This document shows, one piece after another, positions 1 to 8,400 of a stretch of DNA of 13,150 bases. Location of the stretch: the NCBI GenBank assembly GCA_021154945.1, contig JAJNQF010000248.1, positions 1 through 13,150 of the forward strand, in the 5' to 3' direction. Made by a program: the position numbers and the translations under genes. The notes beneath the pieces are model-generated. The model saw nothing but the letters and a program-made list of their open reading frames with translations, had not been told where the DNA came from and did not search any database. Each line of letters starts with the position of its first letter. Within the stretch, counting starts at the first letter, position 1. The stretch is from Sphingomonas sp. GTDB taxonomy: Bacteria; Pseudomonadota; Alphaproteobacteria; Sphingomonadales; Sphingomonadaceae.

Positions 1-1
1 C

Positions 2-235
2 TTGCGGGGCGGCGTTGCGCGCTGCCCGGACGCGCGCGTCGATGTCGTCGAAATCCGGTTGGCGCTGCGCTGCCTGCTGCCGCACTGCCCGGAACGCTGG
101 CCACTCGAACTCTACTGGGATGCCGCAGCCCAAGAGAACGAGATCGGCAGGGCACAGGGCGTGACCGCGGCGTTCAACGGGATTGTCCGGCAACTGAGGC
201 GCGCTGGCTGTTATGAAGAGGTAACCGAACCGTGA
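2..235 (+). CDS. 3' end of an unrecognised gene, possibly prophage
   Basis: This reading frame is open at the left edge of the window and ends at a TGA at 233-235, so only the last ~77 residues are seen and the true start lies outside. The visible part is rich in Arg, Leu and Cys. It has a Trp-Pro-Leu-Glu-Leu-Tyr-Trp-Asp segment in the middle and a basic amphipathic helix-like C-terminus (IVRQLRRAGCYEEV). I do not recognise the family. Its stop overlaps the start of the next gene by 4 nt (GTGA), which implies translational coupling and a shared operon. Because the next protein is of a type seen in phages, this one is plausibly a small prophage gene; that is inference. Confidence 0.6.
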   Translation: MRGGVARCPDARVDVVEIRLALRCLLPHCPERWPLELYWDAAAQENEIGRAQGVTAAFNGIVRQLRRAGCYEEVTEP

Positions 236-678
236 GTATGCGACTACCGCGAGCAGCCATTGCTCGCGTTCCCGAAGGCACGCGGATCGTCAGCGTTGAG
301 CGAATGTCGCGGGCTTTTACCAAATATCATCTGGATGACGGACGCGCACTGCACCGGTTCAAGATGGAAGAGCCGCATGCGACCCCGCATGATCACCCCT
401 GGAGCTTCGACACCGAGATCCTTGATGGCGGCTATGTCGAAGAGGTGTTCCACCTGGATCCAAACGGCGGTTGGCATAGCGAACTGGTTCACCGACTCCC
501 TGGCGAAACCTACCATGTCGACGCTGCGCACATTCACCGCATCGTGGAGCTGCCGACCGGTGAGTGCTGGACGCTCGTCCGCGCAGGTCCCCACACACGC
601 GAGACCCGGTTCTGGCGTTTCGGAGACGCGGTTCAGTCCCGGGCCTGGCATGAGCGCCGATGGACGCGCCTGGGATAA
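232..678 (+). CDS. Small cupin-like protein with an HDHPW motif, phage-type
   Basis: The product has 148 residues. The strongest signal is H53-D54-H55-P56-W57, followed by a Gly-Gly-Tyr-x-Glu segment (66-70) and a late His (H102 in AHIHRI). This is the layout of cupin/cysteine-dioxygenase-like small beta-barrel proteins found in many tailed phages and prophages, where the His residues could bind a metal. No substrate can be named. The start is GTG at 232, overlapping the previous stop (GTGA). A GAGG stands 10 nt upstream; the ATG at 238 is the alternative and would remove only two residues. There is no signal peptide or membrane segment. It converges with the SirB1-like gene, with only 33 nt between their stops. 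Confident as a gene, moderate on fold, unknown on function. Confidence 0.75.
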   Translation: MSMRLPRAAIARVPEGTRIVSVERMSRAFTKYHLDDGRALHRFKMEEPHATPHDHPWSFDTEILDGGYVEEVFHLDPNGGWHSELVHRLPGETYHVDAAHIHRIVELPTGECWTLVRAGPHTRETRFWRFGDAVQSRAWHERRWTRLG

Positions 679-711
679 GGCATCACGGCAAGGGGCGATC
701 CACCGCAATAT

Positions 712-1317
712 TCATGACGGCGTTGGCCGGGGAAGGGCATCGAGCGCTGCCGATACCTGCAGGCGCAGATCGTCGTCCCGGGTGATCTCCAGCATCGCAC
801 TAAGGCTACTGCGGGCACCGGCCACATCACCTGCGACCAGTTGAAGTCTGGCGCGCTCCCACCAACCATGGGCATGCGTAGGCGCCACGATCGTCATACG
901 GTCGTACAGGACCAGCGCGCGTGCGGGATGGCCGGCCTGCTCGGCACGGGTCGCCTGGTTGAGCAGCAGGCGGACGAGCGCCGACCGGTTCGTCAGGGGA
1001 AGCATCCCGTCGGAAAACCGGGCCTGGCCCGTCATCTGCTCCAACAAGGCTTCCACCTGTGCAGGGGCAACGATACGACCGTCATTGAACGGATCGATGA
1101 TCAGCGCATCCGACGCGTCGCCAAGGCGCACCAGGACGTGACCGGGGGTATTGAGCGGCATTGCCGACCATCCGAGACGTCGTGCCATCGCCACATAGAG
1201 GATCGACAGACTGATCGGCAGACCGAGCCTGCGATCGACGACCGCAATCAGGTCCGCGTTCTGGGGATCGTCGTAGTGCGTGCGGTCCCCAATGAACCCG
1301 AACTCTTCAACCATCAC
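712..1317 (-). CDS. SirB1-family transglutaminase-like/TPR protein, 5'-truncated
   Basis: The protein resembles the SirB1 (transglutaminase-like plus tetratricopeptide) family. Diagnostic stretches are YDDPQNADLIAVVDRR, LGLPISLSILYVAMARRLGW and LNTPGHVLVRLGD, then a C-terminal TPR-like helical region from about residue 105 (LVRLLLNQATRAEQAG, ALVLYDRMTIVAP, WWERARLQLVAGD). Family members are usually about 270 residues; from the GTG at 1317 only 201 remain, and that start has no Shine-Dalgarno sequence. The frame stays open upstream to a TAG at 1462-1464. Residues just upstream (ALNSVAQAQALSNV) still look like SirB1, but beyond about 1370 the sequence stops resembling the family, and this extension offers no ATG, GTG or TTG. 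I infer loss of the 5' end by a rearrangement, so this may be a pseudogene. The molecular role of SirB1 proteins is poorly defined. Confidence 0.75.
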   Translation of the reverse strand: MMVEEFGFIGDRTHYDDPQNADLIAVVDRRLGLPISLSILYVAMARRLGWSAMPLNTPGHVLVRLGDASDALIIDPFNDGRIVAPAQVEALLEQMTGQARFSDGMLPLTNRSALVRLLLNQATRAEQAGHPARALVLYDRMTIVAPTHAHGWWERARLQLVAGDVAGARSSLSAMLEITRDDDLRLQVSAALDALPRPTPS

Positions 1318-1383
1318 GTTGCTCAGGGCCTGGGCCTGCGCGACGCTGTTTAGTGCGTCACCGTCGGCCGCAATCCCCTTGAG

Positions 1384-1529
1384 CTGTGGACGGTAATCAT
1401 CCGGCGGTTCGATACCGACAATCCGAACCCCGCCCGTTGGTAAACTCGATCGTGTCGCCGTCTACGATTCCCGGTGCGGGAGAGGTCAGACGGGTCTTGG
1501 TCGCTTCGGCAAGTTGCTATTTGTTGTGC
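1384..1529 (-). pseudogene. Possible frameshifted SNase-like domain remnant
   Basis: Read on the minus strand, one frame gives SPAPGIVDGDTIEFTNG. After a one-base shift at a run of four identical bases (1428-1431) the next frame gives VRIVGIEPPDDYRPQLKG. Joined, this resembles the beginning of a thermonuclease (SNase, micrococcal nuclease-like) domain: a VDGDT calcium-site motif (1451-1465), then V-R-hydrophobic-G-I followed by P. The usual catalytic D and E of that second segment appear here as E and D, so even if real it is degenerate. Its second half lies in the same frame as the SirB1-like gene and takes the place of that protein's N-terminus. No start codon with a ribosome binding site was found. 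The match is short; treat it as a remnant at best. Confidence 0.3.
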
Positions 1530-1562
1530 AATATTGAGCCGCTTGCGCCGTTCACAAAATCT

Positions 1563-1595
1563 TGATCGAAGTCGAGATAGTTAGAACTTCGATCA
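1563..1595. repeat. Perfect 10-bp inverted repeat, 13-nt spacer
   Basis: The left arm TGATCGAAGT (1563-1572) is exactly complementary to the right arm ACTTCGATCA (1586-1595), separated by 13 nt. No T-run follows on either side, so it is not a typical intrinsic terminator. It sits about 150 nt upstream of the start of the first unknown gene, in the most AT-rich part of the gap. An operator for a dimeric regulator, or a structured 5' leader, is possible. The function is unproven. Confidence 0.5.
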
Positions 1596-1731
1596 GCTGG
1601 TTGCCATCAGGCAGCTCCGGATACCTTTCGAACGGCATGACGACGGCATCGTCGCCTATGCCGCATCTTCAGATCTAGACGCGTAGCTGATGACGGGGTC
1701 TTTCCGGCGGCGAATGTCGGGAACGAAGTTT

Positions 1732-1736
1732 GGGGA
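1732..1736 (+). promoter_or_regulatory. Ribosome binding site deciding the start at 1743
   Basis: GGGGA lies 6 nt before the ATG at 1743 but directly abuts the ATG at 1737 with no spacing. This favours the downstream ATG as the true start of the first unknown gene. Confidence 0.6.
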
Positions 1737-1742
1737 ATGAAA

Positions 1743-2957
1743 ATGTACGAGAAGCGCAACGGATCCGAGATCGTCGCGTCCCTCGCTGGAGATCGGCCTT
1801 ACTGGCGACTAGGTGCCGCCGACGTAGGCCGTTGGGTAGGATCGCTTCCGCCATCGGCGACGCAGGACAACGTCAGTCGCGTGGAGTGGGTCGGCGAAGC
1901 TTGGGACGGCATTTCCGACGTCTTCGTCGGCGATCCCTCCTGGGGGAGGGACCTGAAAGCCGGTGACTTGATCAAACTGCTCGGCAAGCTGCGTAGCGGT
2001 ATGCGAACTCTGGGGATCGAGCGGATCGCCCCTCCTGAACCCTCTGATGTCCGCATCTTCCGCACCGCTGCGACCGCGGTACTCATCATCGACATCGATT
2101 TCATCGACTTCATCCTTCCTCTCGCCATCGATGGAGTGAGATCGATGGGGAAGCGCCCGCCATCAAGCGCCACAGTCGCAGCTGAGATGCTCAAATTTGT
2201 GAAAGGAGCGGACGCGATGCGAGTCGGCGTGGTGCGCCGGGAGGAGGGCATGCGTCGGGCAATGGAGGAAACCGCTGCGGTGATCGGTCACGGGGCCGCG
2301 CCGTTATGGCTGCGATTGAGGCACGTTCCGCACTACGACGATCCGGAACATCTGCTGGAAGCGGATTACGTCGTGCTCTTCGCAACCCTCAACGAAAAGC
2401 TCGTGTGGGCGCCGACCGGATCCGAGCGCATCCACACGGTTCAGGAGGTTCGAGACCACCAGAGCTACTACTGCCCGACGCACGGCGAACGGGCCGCGAT
2501 GCTCGAAGAGCTGCTTGCGAGCAATTCCGCCGGCAGGATCAGCCAGACGGCGCTTGCTCTGATCGTGGACAAAGGCCTCGACCCGGGTGAAACGCTCAAG
2601 GAGGCGATCTCCGCCGGCATGGCCGACCGTCACGGCGCCGTGCACTTCGAACGCGGTAAGACCCAGGAGTCCCTGTACGTCCAGGACGGCGTCCTGCTCC
2701 TCTCGTTGAGCTTCCCCGGCGGCCACTACTTTCAAAATCGCCTGACGGTATCGGGCGACTACCCGCCATCGGTCGTCGCTCAGGCCAAGCACAAGCTGTT
2801 TTGCGACTTCGTGGATCACCCTGCTCTCGCAGGAAGAGACCTCAAGGTGACCGATGTCGTAGAGCACGAAAGATCGCTCGAAATACATCACGCGGCAAGG
2901 AGCTTCCCAGTCGAGCAGTCTTCCCGCGAAGCCGAGGGACATTCGACGGCCGACTGA
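1743..2957 (+). CDS. Unrecognised 404-aa protein, paralogue A of a tandem pair
   Basis: I do not recognise this family. The product has 404 residues, no signal peptide and no convincing transmembrane helix. The segment VLIIDIDFIDFILPLAI (about 113-128) is very hydrophobic but interrupted by acidic residues, so a buried beta strand is more likely. Landmarks shared with the downstream gene at 3156 are DRPYWRL (17-23), W-x-G-x2-WDG (48-55), DIDFIDFILP (116-125), a V-x-RRE helix leading into APLWLR, then GETL, GAVHF, LTVSGDYP and VDHPAL near the C-terminus. The two proteins align end to end, so this is a gene duplication. No catalytic motif stands out. The start is ATG 1743, from GGGGA spacing; ATG 1737 would add two residues. 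The gene is followed by 198 nt and its paralogue, and faces the SbcCD-nuclease operon. A role linked to that operon is inference from position only. Confidence 0.85.
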   Translation: MYEKRNGSEIVASLAGDRPYWRLGAADVGRWVGSLPPSATQDNVSRVEWVGEAWDGISDVFVGDPSWGRDLKAGDLIKLLGKLRSGMRTLGIERIAPPEPSDVRIFRTAATAVLIIDIDFIDFILPLAIDGVRSMGKRPPSSATVAAEMLKFVKGADAMRVGVVRREEGMRRAMEETAAVIGHGAAPLWLRLRHVPHYDDPEHLLEADYVVLFATLNEKLVWAPTGSERIHTVQEVRDHQSYYCPTHGERAAMLEELLASNSAGRISQTALALIVDKGLDPGETLKEAISAGMADRHGAVHFERGKTQESLYVQDGVLLLSLSFPGGHYFQNRLTVSGDYPPSVVAQAKHKLFCDFVDHPALAGRDLKVTDVVEHERSLEIHHAARSFPVEQSSREAEGHSTAD

Positions 2958-3155
2958 TACACAGGGTTTTAGAGCGAGCATCATTGCACTCGGCCTTCCA
3001 TGTCTTCGAGCGTCAGCCGACCGCTCATGAGCACCGTCTGATTCGTCGGGCGGTGGCTAACGATTCGCCGCGTCCACCGTGTTGACCACGCGTTGCGCGA
3101 ACGGACGAAACGATTACGCCGAGCGTCTTCTAAGGAGCGATGAAAGGGGACCAAC

Positions 3156-4352
3156 ATGGGTGAAGCCACCGCAATCGGCTCCATTGCCAACCTGCGCACC
3201 GATCGCCCCTGGTGGCGCCTGCAGGCGGACGACATGGCTTCGCTCTCGATGCGAAGTGGACGGTCGCCCATTAGATGGCGGAGGGATCTGATCAATTGGG
3301 CCGGCGTGCCCTGGGACGGCAGGTCGGCGCTTAGCATCGGCGGCGAAGCGGTAGCCGGCGGCGACGTTCAACATCTTCTCGCGCTGTTGAAGCGCCCGTT
3401 GAAGCAACTGTGCCTTCCGCAGGTGGCGGTACCGTCCGCAGGCAGCGTTCGAGTGGCCGTGGCGGGCTTCGCCGAACGGGAGAGCCTGACGGTCGACATC
3501 GACCTGGGCGACTTCATATTGCCGATAGTCGTTGCGGCGGAAGCGTTCGTCGCTGGAGCGGCCTCCCTTGTTCCGGCGGTCAAAGGCATCATCAAGCACG
3601 TCGAAGCCGCGGTGGGGGAGCGTGGGATCGTTGCGCGACGCGAAATCGCTTTACGTACGGCACTGGAGAAGACGTCGGCACGGATCGGTGACGGATGCGA
3701 ACCGCTATGGCTCCGCATGGATCCCGTTTCTTCCAACCACCAACCCGGTCAGACCCATTCGCGACACTACACGATGGTGACGATGCTTCTCGACGACTCC
3801 CTGTCGTGGTCGCCATCGCCGCCGGAGCCCATCTGGACCACAGGAGACGTAAAGGATCTGCTGCGTATCCATGGCAGGACGCAGCGGCGCCGGGGTGCCT
3901 TGACCACTGAGCTTCGGAACTCGGGATCCGGCGGCACGATGACGGAGGTCTCACTCGCACTGATCCGCGCCGCCGACCTGGAACCGTCCGAAACGCTGCA
4001 AGCCGCCCGCGCATTGCGCATCGAAGATCCGCACGGCGCTCTACGGTTTCGACGCTGGGGATGTCTGAACATCCTGAGCTGGATCGAGGGCGTGCTGCGG
4101 ACTTCGATCGAACTTCCGCAGGGACGGTACGATAACGGCGAACTGACCCTGTACGGCGACTACCCCGAATCCTGGGCGCTGGCGTGCAAGCGACGTCCGT
4201 TGACTGCGGTCATGGATCATCCCGCCTTCCGTGCCGGTGGGGTCGAAATCGTTCACGCCAGCAGCACGGACGACGGTCTCAATCTGAGTCATCCGAATCG
4301 GGTGATATTCTCGGAGAAGATTTCTTCTTCGCTGCCATCGCATCGTCGGTGA
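3156..4352 (+). CDS. Unrecognised 398-aa protein, paralogue B of a tandem pair
   Basis: This is a second member of the same unrecognised family. The product has 398 residues. Shared landmarks with the upstream protein are DRPWWRL (16-22), WAGVPWDG (48-55), DIDLGDFILP (114-123), a V-x-RRE helix leading to EPLWLR, SLALI, SETL, GALRF, LTLYGDYP and MDHPAF. Identity looks like roughly a quarter to a third by eye, so the duplication is old rather than a recent copy. The middle, from about 195 to 240, is the most divergent part. The ATG at 3156 has AAAGGGGA 5 nt upstream, a strong ribosome binding site, so its start is firm. A TTGACC at 3082-3087 in the 198-nt gap could be a -35 element, but no good -10 follows, so independent transcription is possible and not shown. 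It ends 100 nt from the end of the convergent nuclease gene. Function unknown. Confidence 0.85.
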   Translation: MGEATAIGSIANLRTDRPWWRLQADDMASLSMRSGRSPIRWRRDLINWAGVPWDGRSALSIGGEAVAGGDVQHLLALLKRPLKQLCLPQVAVPSAGSVRVAVAGFAERESLTVDIDLGDFILPIVVAAEAFVAGAASLVPAVKGIIKHVEAAVGERGIVARREIALRTALEKTSARIGDGCEPLWLRMDPVSSNHQPGQTHSRHYTMVTMLLDDSLSWSPSPPEPIWTTGDVKDLLRIHGRTQRRRGALTTELRNSGSGGTMTEVSLALIRAADLEPSETLQAARALRIEDPHGALRFRRWGCLNILSWIEGVLRTSIELPQGRYDNGELTLYGDYPESWALACKRRPLTAVMDHPAFRAGGVEIVHASSTDDGLNLSHPNRVIFSEKISSSLPSHRR

Positions 4353-4452
4353 CCGTCACGAAGAATCGAGAGCCACGGGAGCCCAAACGCCGCGTCGGAT
4401 CCGGAAGCGCCGTACCGTCGTGCGTCCGCCCTTCTCGCGTCCCGGACGGACG

Positions 4453-5337
4453 TCACTGCGAGAACAGAACGATCTTCGGTCTCGAAACTCTCGTTCGCGC
4501 CACGGTGATCTGCCGTTCGCGGGCTCCCATCGCCGCGGCAAGCACGGGGGGCATGTCGGTAGCGAGCAACGTCGATCGTTCATCGGCCGACCGAGATCTG
4601 CCTCCGGCAGACGCCTGTCTGGGAAGCAGCTTTATAGGATCTCCGCCGTTGCGTTCGGCCGCGGCAGCGATGGAGTCGTTCACCGCCCGTCGGGCACCTT
4701 CGGGCGTCACCATTCTCCGGCCTACGTCGGCTCCGCTGGGGCACAGCAACGTGGACAACGGGAAGAACAGCGGTTGCAGAGTGGAAAGCCGCTCGTAGGG
4801 GAGCCGCTTGGGCTTTGCCTTCACAAGCGCCCCGACGAGCTGGCGAACGGCGTGACCGTCTGCGAGTTCGATTCCCGCGATGGTCGAGCCCGAGGCCGCG
4901 CAGGCGCGTGCGGGATTGTAGAAGGCGTACTGAGGAACCGTAAGGAGGCGGCGTTCCGTCGCGGATGACCGGATGAGGGCGGCCGCCTGCGTCCCGGAGT
5001 TATGGGGATGGGCGAGTTCCTTGTAGGATCCCATTTGCCAGTTCGACGGATGGGGGCTGAAGCGCTTCGCCTGAATCCGAAACTGCACGGCCGACCTGCG
5101 GACGGGGTCGAACACTATGATGTCAAAGTCGTTGCCGGTGATCTTCTCATTGATGGGGAGCTGCACCGACAGGTCGCGACCGGCCGACCGAAGCAAGCTG
5201 GCGACGATGATGTCGGACACGCTCTCCTCGCGAAATCGTCGCCGAAGACTGATCTCCAGGTCAAGGAAGTCGGCCACGAGTGCCGGCATGCGGCCAGCCA
5301 GATCGCAAGGCGAGGCGAAGAGTGGTGCAATGCTCAC
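4453..5337 (-). CDS. DUF6615-like putative PD-(D/E)XK nuclease
   Basis: The protein has 294 residues and is built like DUF6615-type proteins. Numbered from the GTG at 5337, it has an N-terminal helix with FREESVSDI (E37, E38, D42), then NEKITGNDFDIIVFD with acidic D70 and D72, then FRIQAKRF (Q89, K91), and later a conserved-looking YAFYNP (137-142). The E...D...QxK order matches the active-site layout of PD-(D/E)XK nucleases in their QxK variant. Nuclease activity is inferred from this order, not proven. The C-terminal ~80 residues are Arg-rich and less structured. The start is chosen because GGAAGG lies 9 nt upstream of GTG 5337; GTG 5379 (308 aa) is possible but has no ribosome binding site. 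It follows sbcC by 84 nt in the same reading frame, separated by the amber stop, so it is probably the last gene of the sbcD-sbcC operon. Confidence 0.75.
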   Translation of the reverse strand: MSIAPLFASPCDLAGRMPALVADFLDLEISLRRRFREESVSDIIVASLLRSAGRDLSVQLPINEKITGNDFDIIVFDPVRRSAVQFRIQAKRFSPHPSNWQMGSYKELAHPHNSGTQAAALIRSSATERRLLTVPQYAFYNPARACAASGSTIAGIELADGHAVRQLVGALVKAKPKRLPYERLSTLQPLFFPLSTLLCPSGADVGRRMVTPEGARRAVNDSIAAAAERNGGDPIKLLPRQASAGGRSRSADERSTLLATDMPPVLAAAMGARERQITVARTRVSRPKIVLFSQ

Positions 5338-5346
5338 GGCATACCG

Positions 5347-5352
5347 CCTTCC
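5347..5352 (-). promoter_or_regulatory. Ribosome binding site supporting the GTG start at 5337
   Basis: On the minus strand GGAAGG lies 9 nt before the GTG whose first base is 5337. The upstream candidate GTG at 5379 has no purine-rich sequence at a suitable distance, so the shorter nuclease product is preferred. Confidence 0.45.
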
Positions 5353-5421
5353 CACCGGATCGCCGAAAGCGTCAGCCACCGCGGCGAACGAGAATGGAAC
5401 GTGGTTTGCGAGACCATTCGG

Positions 5422-8400
5422 CTAGTTCGTCGAAACCGTCAGAACGCTTTTGCCCCGCGATACGGGGACCACCTCGATCTTGACCGGAATGCGCTCCTTC
5501 ACCTCTTCGACGTGACTGATCACGCCTACACGCCGACCGGTCGCGTGCAGATGCTCCAACACCGCGATAGCCTGCCCGAGGCTCGACGTATCGAGCGCTC
5601 CGAAGCCTTCGTCGATGAATAGGCTCTCGATCCTCAACCCCCGCCCCGTCGACATCTCCGCCAGGCCGAGAGCAAGGGCCAAGCTGATTAGGAATCGTTC
5701 TCCGCCGGACAGGTTGTGAACGCCGCGGACCTCACCTGCCATGTCGTGGTCCACGACCTGTATGAGCATGTCGCCGCCGACGCTTCGTTCGAGAGCGAAG
5801 CGAGGCTTGAGGTCCAGAAGCTGTTCGTTCGCATGGGACAGCAGCCGGTCGAGCGTCAGGCCCTGCGCGAAACGACGGAAGACCTTACCCTCCCTGTCCC
5901 CGATCAGGTCGCTGAGGGCGAGCCAGATACGCGACGCCTCGCGTTCGCGTTCGAGTTCCGCTCGAAGGCCCGCGGTCTTCGCCCTGACCTCGTCGTCGCG
6001 CCTCAAGTCGAAAGTCGCGTGTCCGAGAACCGTGCGGGCCTCGTTCAGCGCCATTCGGGCCGTGGCCAATGCCGCCTGCAGGGCCTCGCCCATCACTTCA
6101 GGTCGCACGCCGGCTTCATGAAGGCTCAGGTCCGCCGCACGTTGAACGACGGCAGCCTCGGCACCGCGAACGGCGTCGGCGATGCCGGCCAGGCGTTGCT
6201 CCTCGACTTCGATGACGTTCGGACCGCCTGCCACGGCGGCGGCGACCATGTCGGCACTCAGGGAGAGCTCGCCCAGACGGGCTTCGAAGGTACTGCCGAG
6301 CCTTGCGAACGCCTCATCCGCCTTGGCGAGCGCCACGTCGGCACCCTCCTTGCGGGCGAGTTCCGTGATGAGGACCTGCCGCATCTCGTCGAAAGCCCTC
6401 AGCGCTGCTTCGTGGGTCAGCGTGACGGCGCCGAGTTGCCTGCTCGTATCGGTTTCGACATCGGCGACCGTTCTGCCGTCGAGAAGCACCCGTCGGGCCT
6501 TCATGAGGCTTTCGACGGCCGTCGTGAGCTTGGCTGCCTCCCCCTCGGCCGCACCGGCGAGCGCCGTCGCCGTCGCGTGCTCGGTCCGGGCATAGGCGAG
6601 TGCCGCATCAAGCGCAGGCAACCTCTTGAGTGCCTCAGAATTTTCATACGAACGCGTCCGCCATGCCGACGATCGCTCGGCGAGCCATGCCACGGGATCT
6701 TCCAGCTGCCGCCAAGGCACTACGTCGCCGAACGCCGCGTCCAGGATGACGTCGAAACGTTCGACGCTTTCGCGAGCCCGCGCCCGCGCAGCCCGGGCTA
6801 CCTCGGCCGCCTGCGCGGCGGCTCGCTGCCTTTCGGCGGCGGCGTCCGACGCTGACCTCACATCGTCCCTGACCTTGCGCGCCGCTCCTTCCACGGACCG
6901 CGCGACGGAGCACGCGTCGACGGCAGCATCCATGACGCGGCGCTCGGCGTCGATGGATGACAGGGTCGAGGCGACAAGCGGCTCGAACCGTTCGTCCATG
7001 GCGTCGAAGCCGACGGCGGCGGCCGACGTCATCAGGCTCGCACGCGCGACGTCACGTGCATCGATCCGCAACCCAAGCTCCCCCGACAGGCGGGCCACCT
7101 CGGCTTCCCGCGTTCGCCCTTGGCGGGACAAGCCCTGAAGCTCGGCGGCAAGCCGAACGTCGGCTGCGGTCCCGGTCGTCAGTTCGACCTCGAGCCCGGC
7201 GATGCGCGCGCGCTGACTCTCGAGTTGTTCGCCAAGAAGAGCGCTGATGGCGGTGGTACGGTGTTCGGTCGCGCCGCAGACCGGGCAGGGGGCTCCGTCC
7301 ACGAGCAGCGCGCGCAGCCGCAATGCGGCGTCGTCGGCCGCTGCTTCCGCCAGAACACCCGCGCGACGAGCCTCGTCCAGCCGAACCCGAAGGTTGGGCA
7401 GCGTATCGGCTACGATTCCCTTCCGGTCCGTCAGCGTTCGGTGTTCCGAGGCCGCTTCGACTTCGTCCGTGCGCAGTTTGACCACCCCTGCTTCCGCGTC
7501 GGACACCCTGGCGGCCCTGCTCCTCCAGTCGATCAGCAACCGTCCCAGCGCGGCTATCGCATCGCGTCTGTCCACCAATGCCGAACGCACCTGCTCCGCA
7601 GGGACGGCTGCCTCCGCGCTCGAGAGTTCGGCCTGCACCGGGATCAGCGCCACCTCCGCATCAACCGCCAGCATGCGGAGCCTGGAGAGCGCGTCGTCGG
7701 CGAAGACCAGTTCGGCGTCGGTCGTACGTTCGGCCGCCTCGAGATCCGTCATGCTTCGCTTGTAGGCACCGCGATCGGTAAGACCCCGGGCGATCTCCTC
7801 CTCCCTGGCGGACAGCAAGGCCAGCGACGCGTTGTCGGAAAGCCACTCGCCATGACGGTCGCGCAGTTCGACCGCCGCAACGAACGCGGCGCCTTCGGCC
7901 GTCCTGCACGCCGCGAGGTCCGCCGAGCGTTCGGCACGGACACCGGTCAGATGGTCCAGCTTCGTTGCCGTCTCGGCGACATCACGATCAAGGTTCTTCG
8001 CCTGCTCGACGATGGGCCGCAGGACGGCGGCCTGGTCGGCGACATGCTCGACGGCGGCCCGCGCCGTCTTCTCCGCGCCGTCGAGTTCCGCCAGCGCGAT
8101 GGCCGCCTCGTTCGCGAGGGAGGTACGGCTGGCGACCTCGGTTCTAGCGTCCTCTGCCGTGACCCGCGCCCCTTCGAGCAACGACCAGTCCTGAGCCAGA
8201 CTGAACGCCGACTTCCGTTCGCGCAAAGTCACGCGATCGGGTTCAGCCGCTGCGAAGGCGGCCACGCTCCGCCCGACCTCCGCTTCGCACGCGGCCAGTC
8301 GGTTTTCGAGCGTTTCCCGATCCGCTTCCCATCGCGCCGCGTTCTCCAGTTCGGCTACGGTCGCGTCGGCCGCGACCTCGTCGTTCGTAGCGCTCTGAAA

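Larger units (their letters stand above)
1318..1742. other. Intergenic stretch without an intact gene
   Basis: About 425 nt lie between the truncated SirB1-like gene and the first unknown + strand gene, with no convincing intact reading frame on either strand. It holds the SNase-like scrap (1384-1529), a locally more AT-rich part around 1515-1600, and a perfect inverted repeat at 1563-1595. The promoter of the gene starting at 1743 should lie here, but I cannot point to a convincing -35/-10 pair. Confidence 0.6.

Noticed and set aside
1670..1686. Overlapping BglII/XbaI/MluI-like sites (AGATCTAGACGCGT), resembling a cloning linker
   Set aside because: No vector sequence surrounds it and the flanks look natural; a chance cluster of short palindromes is the simpler reading.
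3082..3117. TTGACC as a possible -35 promoter element before the second unknown gene
   Set aside because: No acceptable -10 hexamer at 16-18 nt; not strong enough to list as a promoter.
4353..4452. Search for a two-way terminator between the convergent genes, including CGTCCG/CGGACG arms at 4423-4448
   Set aside because: The stem is short with a 14-nt loop and no T-run on either side.
5716..6855. 379-codon + strand open frame inside sbcC
   Set aside because: Antisense to the SbcC coiled coil; composition is typical of a shadow frame and there is no ribosome binding site or motif.
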